DNA from: Stemphylium vesicarium
Lineage: Eukaryota > Ascomycota > Dothideomycetes > Pleosporales > Pleosporaceae
NCBI GenBank assembly: GCA_004380135.1
Contig: QXCR01000056.1
Span: forward strand, 108,451 to 172,450
Direction of reading: 5' to 3'
Length of the DNA: 64,000 bases
Program-made: the position numbers and the translations under genes
Part shown: positions 35,325-43,367 of the stretch, piece after piece
Layout of the letters: each line of letters begins with the position of its first letter
Position numbering within the stretch: position 1 is the stretch's first letter
Notes under the pieces: generated by a model
Seen by the model: the letters and a program-made list of their open reading frames with translations, nothing else
What the model was told of the DNA's origin: nothing
The model's database searches: none

Positions 35325-35938
35325 CTCGAGGGTGCTTCAACAGGCTGATCGATCCTGCGCTTGTTACTGATACCATTTTATGCAGTGCGGCGAGGCTAGC
35401 AGCTGCACCTCTCACCATTCGTGTTATCGGGCGGGCCGAACGCGGCGAGAGATAAGTACTTCACTTGTCTAGGTATGACAAACATATCTTTCTGCACAGT
35501 GTTATACACCCGAGAGGTGTTGCGGCATTTACAAGTCCGACGATGCGATTTGAGGCTTGTAGCTGAATCGTGATGTGTGCTTGGGTCATGTTTGCAGGAA
35601 CAATAGCGGGGGAGCACTACGTCATCGGTGTCTCGACGCGTTGCGTCCGTCAGTACTTGTGGTCGCGTCTCTCCAACATCAGCGCGGAAATTGAGCGCCG
35701 CCAACAGCATCCGATTGCTGTTCTTTTCTAACCCCATCCGCTTCTCTGACATTGTCATTGAATACTCGATTATCTTCTTCCCCATAGTAACTTGTGCTGG
35801 CCCAACACTCATATTAGCATGTATGCTGAATTCTTAAGCTACCTAGGTATGAGAGCGATTTGAAAAACTGATACTCCAAGCTTCAGGCTGGCCTATAGGA
35901 GACTCCCACAGGCCGGACGCGTTTTGGACGACACGCGA
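35325..35938. other. Intergenic between amidase start and MFS transporter end
   Basis: 614 bases. ACCTAGGTAT is present at 35841-35850, the same ten bases as at 33110, and a related CTAGGTAT lies at 35469-35476. No gene is supported. Confidence 0.5.
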
Positions 35939-37516
35939 TTACGTGGAGTATACAAGACTGGTAACAAACAACGTCACAACCACAGCACCCACCAATACCG
36001 CAAATACCGACAACCAGGTCTTTCTGCTCGTGCTGATATCTCCGAAGATGAGGTTCTTTTGCAAATCTTTCTTGACCAAGGGTATCGAAAGGAGGAATCC
36101 AACCCCGGATATCCAATATCCCACTGGGATAATGACCGCCAAACAGAGTTGTGTAGCTTTTCTGTAGCTCGCGCTGCCCGTGTTCTCATTCCTCAGCGTG
36201 AGCCCGATGATCTGCGGACCCGAGGAGTATATGAGCACCTGTATGCTGCCCCAGATAGCCAGTCCAAAAGTCTTGTAAAGCGGTGGAAGAAGTAGAGCGA
36301 TGAATGCGAACAGACAGCCGAGCCATAGTTCTGCAGTAAGGTACGCAAGGCTCATAACACCATAGAGTATTTTGACACCTCGGCTTTGATCGCCATCGGC
36401 AATATCGCGAGAGAAGATCATGAGAAGTACAAAGAGACTGCTGATCATGCCTCCAATGCCGGTGAGGTAGATTGGTGTCAGCTTGGTGCGCGGCCAGAGG
36501 ATGGAGGTCAACGTGCCTCCACTCAGGACAGCGACGGATCCAACAACCCCAACAATGATGCCGTAGCGGGACAATAGTTCTTTCTGAGCGGCATACGTCG
36601 TACTGAGGTAGCTTGGCATATAATATCCGAAGACATTTCCCGAGAGCTGCCGAAAACCGGCGGATAGGACGAGCAGCCAGAAAGAATGCATGCGAAGGAT
36701 GTAGGAAACAGTCTGTACAAAATCTCTCTTTGCTGCGCCGATTCGAGAAACTTCTGGATCTTGATGTTGGAATCCACTGACAGCATTGACGACATGGTTG
36801 GCTTGCAGGTCCCCTTCCGACGTTATCAGACTCTCTCTTCTCTCTGGCTCTCGTAACACAAGCCTCAGGAAAACAGCGACAACAATACCGGTGATTCCTA
36901 TCGCTCTTAGAGCTACCCGCCAACTTGTCCCAGACTTAGTGAATGCAGTGGCAATCTGCCCGCTGATAGCTTCACCAACGTAAACGCCAACATAAAGTAC
37001 ACTCTCGCCAATGAAGACGTTCCTCCAACCGACCAAGTCGCTGATCAAGCTGATTGATAGCGCCTCAACGCTGGCTTGCCCAATTCCCATGCCAAGCCGC
37101 GCGCAAAATAATTGTCCAAAATCTTGCGCGAGAGACTGGAAGATGACACATATGCTCCACCATGCTGCCGTGATGCAAAGTACCCAGACACGAGCGGACG
37201 TGTAATCTGAAAGGAATGCAATGGGAAGGGCTAATATTGCGTAGACGATGCCAGTTGCATACCCAGAAAGGAGACCATATTGAGCCGAATTGAGCGAAAG
37301 ATCGGAAAGGACGGATGTCTGGAAATACGAGAGAATAAACTTGTCGTATTGGGCGAGGAAATAGTTGACAAAGAGTAGAATTATGCAAAGATAGGCATAG
37401 ACTTTTTGTAAGAGTGGCTGCTGTGAAGGCGCATCGTATCCAGTGGTAGTGACTTCAAGTCTTACGTCCTTGGATCGCAATGTCATATTTTTGATGTTTT
37501 GGGGTGTTTGACCCAT
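35939..37516 (-). CDS. Spinster-like major facilitator transporter
   Basis: Membrane carrier of 525 residues in one exon. The frame is open further upstream but has no ATG before 37516, which is taken as the start; a second ATG at 37486 would also keep the first membrane helix. About 12 hydrophobic segments are visible. The motif-A region between helices 2 and 3 reads LPIAFLSDYTSARVW, and a helix 4-5 block has RLGMGIGQASVEALSISLISDL, resembling the Spinster branch (sphingolipid or lysolipid carriers in animals). The call to Spinster is by pattern and less sure than the MFS call. It is divergent from the P450 gene across 219 bases, which suggests co-expression and export or uptake of the cluster product. 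Confidence 0.85.
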   Translation of the reverse strand: MGQTPQNIKNMTLRSKDVRLEVTTTGYDAPSQQPLLQKVYAYLCIILLFVNYFLAQYDKFILSYFQTSVLSDLSLNSAQYGLLSGYATGIVYAILALPIAFLSDYTSARVWVLCITAAWWSICVIFQSLAQDFGQLFCARLGMGIGQASVEALSISLISDLVGWRNVFIGESVLYVGVYVGEAISGQIATAFTKSGTSWRVALRAIGITGIVVAVFLRLVLREPERRESLITSEGDLQANHVVNAVSGFQHQDPEVSRIGAAKRDFVQTVSYILRMHSFWLLVLSAGFRQLSGNVFGYYMPSYLSTTYAAQKELLSRYGIIVGVVGSVAVLSGGTLTSILWPRTKLTPIYLTGIGGMISSLFVLLMIFSRDIADGDQSRGVKILYGVMSLAYLTAELWLGCLFAFIALLLPPLYKTFGLAIWGSIQVLIYSSGPQIIGLTLRNENTGSASYRKATQLCLAVIIPVGYWISGVGFLLSIPLVKKDLQKNLIFGDISTSRKTWLSVFAVLVGAVVVTLFVTSLVYST

Positions 37517-37735
37517 TGGCAAGAGGTCCAACAAAACTACAAGGACAGCTAACACAAATTCATGGTTATCCGGCACCCTGGTCCCCCCAACTAAGATCGG
37601 TGGCGTACACGTGATTATACTAAAGATCGATTACGTCAAGAGCGTACCCCGCAACTATACCTATTATTGTGTTACAAAGAAGGCATATCGCAGGGTAGGC
37701 TACAACGAAGGTGCAAATCAACCCTCAAACGTATA
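37517..37735. promoter_or_regulatory. Divergent promoter of MFS and P450 genes with a bZIP-like site
   Basis: 219 bases separate the two start codons. TTACGTCA, a CRE/ATF-like bZIP site, lies at 37631-37638, and a CACGTGA E-box lies nearby around 37609. Confidence 0.5.
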
Positions 37736-39118
37736 ATGCCTAAACCAGAGCCACAACTTCCGCTAGGCACATCCTCTACTTTCCGTGGTCTTTCTGAGAC
37801 CTTTTCATTTCATAGCTCGCCAGAATCCTTTATTACTTCAAGAATCATTTCCTTCCAGGACGAAAATCCAGAAGTGGTGAAAAACAGAGACATCGTGAGA
37901 GCCAAAGTCCTCAACCGCAATGTCGCAGTCGTGTCGTCCTACACACAGGTCCAGCAAGTGCTTGCTGATGGAGATGGGTTCGAAGCATGTGCTGCGTACG
38001 ATGAATTGATGAAGCCCTTCTTCCCATCTCCAAATCTACTCTTGATGGATAGAAGTGATCATAAAGATCTGCGCAAAACATGGGAGGAGAGAGGCGCATC
38101 GTTCGACGAAAGACTGCTTGTATTGGTGCACCGCCAGGCCGAAAATCACTTCTCTGAACCCTCGACTTCGGAGCTTGACCTCTATGAATCCATGAAGGCT
38201 CTGTCGTGGAAGATACTTCTCGGCGCTTTCCTTGGGTTAGGTCCGGAAGAGAGACTTTTCGGAACGATAGAAGGCCTTCAGGAAGATTTGCTACGAGGCC
38301 AGTTTTCGTTGTTCCCTGTTACTTTGAACACTGGGTTCTGGCACTCTCCCCGAAAGAAAGGCAAGATCGCGAAAGAGAAGTTGCAGTCTTTGATGCTTGA
38401 ACGCTTCAGGAAAACCCCAGGTTCATGTCCGTTCATGGCTGCAGACGATGCTGCCACCAGGGATATCGCCAATCACGCGGTTCTGATGACGTCTAGTCTT
38501 GCGGTGAAAGCCCTCGCTTCGCTTCTGACTGCGCTGATCCTCAACTTATACTTGCTAACTGACAAAGATGGGGCCTCTCTCGCAGGCAGCTTGGCTGGTG
38601 AGAGCGACCCAGGAAAGCGATCCAGACGTCTAAAGTCCATACTGAATGAGACTGAGCGGCTCAGTCCTCCTATTGTAGGTGTGATGAGAAGGTCTGTCAA
38701 AGACAACATCATATTGTCCCCCGGGGAGCAGCCTGATGTGAAGATACCCAAAGGCTGGGATTGCTGGCTCTATTTTGTCGGGGCTAGTCGTGATCCCGCA
38801 GCGTTCGGTAACACCTGGGACACATTCGATGGAGGCCGATATATTGAAGATGGAACGCCACAGGGGGTGGCATTTGGAGCGGGCGCAAAGGCGTGCCTCG
38901 GTCGGGAATGGATTTTGGGTATCGCACTGGGTGTAGCAGAGACTTGTGCCCGTTCGGGAATCAGTATCAAGGGCGATGTTTCTGCGCGTGGAGTGCAAGG
39001 CTGGCTTGGCTGGGAACCGAATGATGCCATAGCACCAGAGGACTGGGCCCGTGATATGAAGCAACTGCCGACGCAGAGGCCAGCAGAGCCCATCATGGTC
39101 CGTATATCACGTAGCTGA
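37736..39118 (+). CDS. Cytochrome P450 of atypical type, lacking the I-helix acid-alcohol pair
   Basis: Haem-thiolate protein of 460 residues, one exon. The ATG at 37736 is the first in frame. The ExxR motif is E305-T-E-R308 and the haem loop FGAGAKACLG has C387 as iron ligand. There is no N-terminal membrane anchor, so it may be soluble like bacterial P450s or CYP55. The I-helix region (LAVKALASLL) lacks the usual AGx(D/E)T pair used for oxygen activation. This suggests either an unusual monooxygenase or an isomerase, dehydratase or peroxide-using enzyme; that is inference. Its stop lies 22 bases from the convergent stop of the TLC gene. Confidence 0.83.
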   Translation: MPKPEPQLPLGTSSTFRGLSETFSFHSSPESFITSRIISFQDENPEVVKNRDIVRAKVLNRNVAVVSSYTQVQQVLADGDGFEACAAYDELMKPFFPSPNLLLMDRSDHKDLRKTWEERGASFDERLLVLVHRQAENHFSEPSTSELDLYESMKALSWKILLGAFLGLGPEERLFGTIEGLQEDLLRGQFSLFPVTLNTGFWHSPRKKGKIAKEKLQSLMLERFRKTPGSCPFMAADDAATRDIANHAVLMTSSLAVKALASLLTALILNLYLLTDKDGASLAGSLAGESDPGKRSRRLKSILNETERLSPPIVGVMRRSVKDNIILSPGEQPDVKIPKGWDCWLYFVGASRDPAAFGNTWDTFDGGRYIEDGTPQGVAFGAGAKACLGREWILGIALGVAETCARSGISIKGDVSARGVQGWLGWEPNDAIAPEDWARDMKQLPTQRPAEPIMVRISRS

Positions 39119-39140
39119 AATTAACGTCATTCTGGAATAC

Positions 39141-39872
39141 CTACTTTCGCAGGCTTCTCTTTAGAATGTTGACGCAAAGGACAACCCACCATACACCGTT
39201 CAAGCCAACCAAAAGCCCCGTCCCAGTCTGACACCTCTTTCTGAGTAGCCGGAAAGCTTGCCATGGACCCAAATTATGGTACCGTCCGTAGATGTGTAGA
39301 ATCCAAATCGTCACACCAAATCGTGAAGCGGCAAAGATGGCCAAGAATGCCACGTCCAAGATTGTGCTTGTCTTCCCTGTTTTCTGTCGTCTCCACCATC
39401 GGGCATGCATTATCGGCGTGCTACTATTCATTAGCATGAAAGCGGTAATCACCCAAAGCCCCTTCTCTTTCCCACTCAATATGTAAGACTGTAAGACCAA
39501 GAACGCAGATGAAAGAAGCACATGATGAGCCATGGCGACTGGCGATTCTTTGACGACTCGGCGTAAAGCGGCGGGGGTACTGCGTAGCCCATTCTTTTTT
39601 TGACTAGAATTCACCAAGGCGTACGTGTCGTAGAGCAGGTAAGCTGTCTCCCATGCCGTCAGCGCATTGGCCAAACGATTTCGACCGTTAATCGTGAGAT
39701 TGCGCGAGTCGTCCAACCGCCGGTCGTCGTGTTCATAGGGCTGTTTGAGCGAATCGAATGGCCGTGGTATTTCCCATGATGAATAGCGTAATAGTAGTAA
39801 TGCAGCAATCGATGTAGCAGTTGCGTGTGCTGCTGAGATAGTCTTAATGCGGAGACTTGAATCTGACACCAT
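39141..39872 (-). CDS. TLC (TRAM/LAG1/CLN8)-like polytopic membrane protein
   Basis: 243 residues, one exon, start ATG at 39872. Six to seven hydrophobic segments are spread along the whole chain. Conserved-looking features are AWETAYLLYDTYAL near residue 95, MAHHVL near residue 115 and the block MNSSTPIMHARW near residue 150, which together resemble TLC-domain proteins of the TMEM56/FAM57 branch. TLC proteins include ceramide synthases and lipid sensors, but the double-His catalytic pair of ceramide synthase is represented only by HH in MAHHVL, so activity is uncertain. It is divergent from the small CxxC gene across 262 bases. Confidence 0.65.
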   Translation of the reverse strand: MVSDSSLRIKTISAAHATATSIAALLLLRYSSWEIPRPFDSLKQPYEHDDRRLDDSRNLTINGRNRLANALTAWETAYLLYDTYALVNSSQKKNGLRSTPAALRRVVKESPVAMAHHVLLSSAFLVLQSYILSGKEKGLWVITAFMLMNSSTPIMHARWWRRQKTGKTSTILDVAFLAIFAASRFGVTIWILHIYGRYHNLGPWQAFRLLRKRCQTGTGLLVGLNGVWWVVLCVNILKRSLRK

Positions 39873-40134
39873 GTCTGCAAGACGTTACAGCAGTCATATG
39901 CGGGGGTGAATTGTTTATGGGTCTTTCATTAATATTTTGTACCCTGATCGATGCCTAGATGCATTATATTGAGGATGCTGAGATGACATCTATGTGTGCC
40001 ATCCCCGTTGGGGTCTGTGCGCGCATCGATGACGGCATTGGTCCCTGTGAAGTCAATCCTATAGACGCAGCAGCGCGTTTCCCGAGGTAAGCTCGAGCAA
40101 GGTCATGTAAGCTTCCATCACAACCAACACCGAC
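39873..40134. promoter_or_regulatory. Divergent promoter of the TLC and CxxC genes
   Basis: 262 bases between start codons. No perfect copy of the bZIP-like sites seen in the two neighbouring divergent promoters was found; only a partial TGACATC is present. Confidence 0.45.
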
Positions 40135-40664
40135 ATGTCAGCAAATATTTTATACGTCCTTTATAACGCCGATGCATCAGTGCTAGGCAAGCTCAAGTAC
40201 GGTTATCGCAAATTGTCCAACTCGTCCGCTGACAATCCAGCATGTGCGGCTTGTAAGGTGACCCCTCGGGGGTATTGCTTCATCGCTAATTCGGCGCACA
40301 GGTGATATTACACATGGCGGATTATCTTTGAGTGAGACACCTGGATGGAAAGACGCAAAGAAGCAGATCGAGGCAGGATCTGGATGTCAGGTTGTGCAGT
40401 GGCATAGAGACGAGATGTCATCTGAGGTGCGTACACTACGCTCAGACGCATCGCAGTAATAGTGGTCCAAGCTAATCCCCGTAGATCAAGGAATTCATCA
40501 CTGCGAACGACGTGAAATATCCAGCTGTAGTAGCCAAGGGCGACAGCGGATTTGAAGTGGTCGTGACCAGCTCCGAGCTGGCCACCTTCAAAGGCGATGT
40601 GGCGATGTTGGTAAAAAAGCTCCAAGACAAAGGATACATGCAAGAGGGGCGAGCCTCATTGTAA
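40135..40664 (+). CDS. Small conserved-looking CxxC protein of unknown function, three exons
   Basis: 140 residues assembled by eye from exons 40135-40252, 40302-40426 and 40485-40664. Both introns are GT-AG (49 and 58 bases) with CTAA-type branch sites and the phases match (1, then 0). The first exon is only 118 bases, so no exon is long enough to stand out alone. The protein begins MSANILYVLYNADASVLG, then has NPACAACDITHGG with C37-x2-C40; the codon of C40 is split by intron 1. It ends in a predicted helix. The start, with a beta strand followed by CxxC and TxG, recalls small bacterial proteins of unknown role that carry a Cys-x2-Cys before a T(H/Y)G, but this is from memory and needs a search. 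It may be thioredoxin-like. Its stop is 25 bases from the convergent CDP-alcohol transferase stop. Confidence 0.78.
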
Positions 40665-40689
40665 ATTGTCTAAGATGTACATCCTCTCA

Positions 40690-41313
40690 TCATCCCAGCA
40701 CCTTTGTGAGCCAAGCAACCCTTTGAACGACCCCAAAGCAGACTAGAATGAACATGCACCACGAGAGCAGCGCAAGATATCCAGGACATGCCAGCATAGC
40801 CGTAAAAAAGATAGTGCTCTCAGTCCCTTCGATAAGTGCCGGCTTCATCGCCAGACTTGTCAACTCTTTGCGCTTGCTGTGCTGGCCAGAAGCAGTATGT
40901 TTCTCCATAGTGGCAGCCACATAGAAGAGGACAAAGTTGTTGATGTGGAAAGACGCCTCAAGCGCCGCAATCGGAACCCAAATACTAGGACCCGAGTTTT
41001 CCGATGGCAGTGCACATGCGATGGGAATGGCCGAATAGACGATGAAGTCTCCTAGGAGATCAAGGAAGCCGCCTAAGTCGGAAGCTTGCTGGCGGTGGCG
41101 GGCGAGGGCTCCGTCGAGGCAGTCCAAGGCTCTGTTGACAGTCCAGAAGAGAATGCTCAGCGCATGCCGGCTATGTACAGCATAGTAGCAGGCTTGGATG
41201 CCGCATAGGAAGGCAAGTAGGGTGACATGGAGCGGGGTAATGTATCGTGGCACGAGGGGCGTGATGCTATCGAACAAGCGGTCTTTCAATGGCCGCAACT
41301 GGATGTCCAACAT
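40690..41313 (-). CDS. CDP-alcohol phosphatidyltransferase family membrane enzyme
   Basis: Transfers a phospho-alcohol from a CDP-alcohol to a hydroxyl acceptor, as in phospholipid head-group synthesis. 207 residues from ATG at 41313, the first in frame; the frame continues upstream without an ATG. The full signature is present: D67-G68-x2-A71-R72-x8-G81-x3-D85-x3-D89, with several hydrophobic helices. It is unrelated in detail to the PIS1 gene at 1774-2758 and is shorter, more like bacterial-size members. Substrates cannot be read from the sequence. Its place among other lipid-type genes suggests it adds a head group to a special lipid. Confidence 0.85.
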   Translation of the reverse strand: MLDIQLRPLKDRLFDSITPLVPRYITPLHVTLLAFLCGIQACYYAVHSRHALSILFWTVNRALDCLDGALARHRQQASDLGGFLDLLGDFIVYSAIPIACALPSENSGPSIWVPIAALEASFHINNFVLFYVAATMEKHTASGQHSKRKELTSLAMKPALIEGTESTIFFTAMLACPGYLALLSWCMFILVCFGVVQRVAWLTKVLG

Positions 41314-41643
41314 TTTGGCTTGATGGGCGTGACCATTCCATCGCCAGGCTACGTATGTAAGTGTGTATATCGGAGAAGCAGCAATGGTGATGTAATCCGT
41401 CTCCACTCTCCTAGGCTTCTCCACTAGGCGCCCTATTACATCAGCGCGGGGATGAAGCCGATCCGACTCTACATAGGTAGTGTTTTCTCCAAAAAGTCAG
41501 AACCGAACCATCCGAGCTTTAGTCGGGAACGCTAGAATGGATGGACTCGTACGCCAATAGGCGCGGCTCAGTGACATACATGACGTCATCGAGGTAATGT
41601 GGAATACAAGGGCAGTACTGTTGATGGAGCCTCGACCTTCAAT
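41314..41643. promoter_or_regulatory. Divergent promoter of CDP-alcohol transferase and fatty acid hydroxylase genes
   Basis: 330 bases. It holds three bZIP-like sites: TGATGTAA at 41388-41395, its inverted form TTACATCA at 41436-41443 and palindromic TGACGTCA at 41581-41588. Confidence 0.5.
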
Positions 41644-42681
41644 ATGACAATGAATACCAATACCAAGATGAAGCCAAATCCCAGCGACGACACGCTCGCC
41701 TTCAAGCTGCGACTCGCGATTGGAAGCATCTTTGTATCAGCTATTTTGCTTCCCGCGCTCTACGCGCCCCTGCTCAATTCACTCTGGTTCTGGCTGCAGT
41801 CAAACACGGTATACAAGTTATCAACATTCGAGACGATATGGACAGTATTTCTCTACGCCGCGATCGAACCATACATGACTGTTGTGTTTTTGCGACACCC
41901 CGAATGGCGCTTCGGCGACACAAAAGAAGCAGAACGCTCCAAGCCGCGCGGAATGCGACGACCCTCAAGGCGACTGGGTGAAATGGTCATGTATGCGGTG
42001 CCATTGTTAATGCTCGACCTCACCATGATCAAAAAATTCGCCGGTGTGCCGTTGGAACGTATGCTAGAGTCGGGTAATTACCACTTCCACGATCAGGACA
42101 GCCACGGCCAGAGCGCAACTTTCCTCGTACCGTCGCTGCACAACATGACAGCTTCGTCGCCGCTTCAGACACAACGCGCACTGCCTGAACAGCCGCCTTC
42201 GAGTCGCCGAGTCGCCCTTGAGCTAGTCACCAGCCTCGTCCTTTACGACGCCCTCTTCTTCCTCTTCCATTTAGCTCTACACGTTCTTCCCGGCATCAAG
42301 CGTTGGCACGCTCCACATCACCGCCATGCAGAAATACATCCACAGATTACCAATCAGCTACATATGGTGGAACGCCTCGGGCTGGTGCTTCTCGCAAACT
42401 TCAGCCTCAATATCATCGGTAGCCATGTTTTGACCCGCACCCTCTTCGTGCCTGTCTTTGTGTGGTTGCTCGTTGAGATACACTCAGGCTTGGATCTACC
42501 GTGGGGTTACGAGAAGATACTACCTAGTGGTTGGGGCGGCGGCGCAAGGAAACACATGCTACACCATGCTGGAGGAGGTCGCGGCTATGCCCCTTACTTC
42601 TCGTGGTGTGACGCCCTGCTACAAAAGAAAGCCCCCGCTTATCGTAACGAAGCTTCACAGAAATCTGCGGCCTCTGAGTGA
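41644..42681 (+). CDS. Fatty acid hydroxylase / sterol desaturase superfamily membrane protein
   Basis: Di-iron, membrane-bound oxygenase of 345 residues, one exon; the ATG at 41644 is the first in frame. The three histidine boxes are complete: H209-x3-H213, H222-x2-H225-H226 and H304-x2-H307-H308. Four or so hydrophobic segments lie before and between them. Family members hydroxylate or desaturate sterols, fatty acids or sphingoid bases; the exact substrate is not readable. A variable insert with Pro/Ser between about residues 155 and 190 precedes the first His box. It closes the tightly packed set of six genes and shares a promoter region with the CDP-alcohol transferase. Confidence 0.88.
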   Translation: MTMNTNTKMKPNPSDDTLAFKLRLAIGSIFVSAILLPALYAPLLNSLWFWLQSNTVYKLSTFETIWTVFLYAAIEPYMTVVFLRHPEWRFGDTKEAERSKPRGMRRPSRRLGEMVMYAVPLLMLDLTMIKKFAGVPLERMLESGNYHFHDQDSHGQSATFLVPSLHNMTASSPLQTQRALPEQPPSSRRVALELVTSLVLYDALFFLFHLALHVLPGIKRWHAPHHRHAEIHPQITNQLHMVERLGLVLLANFSLNIIGSHVLTRTLFVPVFVWLLVEIHSGLDLPWGYEKILPSGWGGGARKHMLHHAGGGRGYAPYFSWCDALLQKKAPAYRNEASQKSAASE

Positions 42682-43367
42682 CTGCCTTGCACCTCATGTT
42701 CTGGTCGGCACCTTTGTCTTTTGTTTAGTCGGAGTCAAGCACCGGGTTGTCGAGCCAGTCGTGCCCACATTGCTCCGCGAGGGCCACCTATGTCATTAGT
42801 GCCCGCAATTTTAGCATGTTGAAAATTACAATAACGTTCGCAAAGCAGGTCTCCAGCTCAGGCGCATAACGCGATCCCACAGGTATGTTTCTCAAACGTT
42901 GGACAAGGTGCGGTGAAAGGAAGCTCCAGCGGCACGTCCCAGCAGCCCATGCTTCGCACACTCAAATATGCAGCTTGCAACCCGTGTACTTTGAGCTTTT
43001 TCTTTCGGGGATGTCGTAATTGACGACTGTATCGCGAAGGCGAGGTTGCGTGAGGGTGCTTTGTGGTGTCTTGCGGTGTCTTGGCAACAAGCTGGCACTG
43101 GTGCCTGCGCACGTTCCAAGAGCCACCCATGAGTGGCCGAAACGATGATTTCCGTAGCCAAACGCGCTGCGCGCAACCGTGGAGCGTGATTTTCTTCGGA
43201 GCAGCAATGTGGTCTCTACATTCATTGCAAGTATGTAATCCACAGCACGTAAGCCTTTTCTTTGCTCTTCTGCTTACTTCACATTCGTGTCTACAATCGT
43301 TGCTTTCCATGAGAGCCCAACAAGTACCCCACCTTTCTACGCCAACACTGTCAAGAGTGTACAACTC
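42682..43367. other. Intergenic, 0.7 kb, right edge of the cluster
   Basis: No gene is supported. Short frames on both strands here have mixed composition and no recognisable motif. Confidence 0.45.

Noticed and set aside
36186..36923. 245-codon minus-strand frame within the MFS gene
   Set aside because: Overlaps the transporter in another frame, has Arg/Cys/His-rich composition and no domain.
40308..40643. 111-codon minus-strand frame in the cluster
   Set aside because: It is antisense to the spliced CxxC gene, whose introns, phases and stop form a coherent model on the plus strand.
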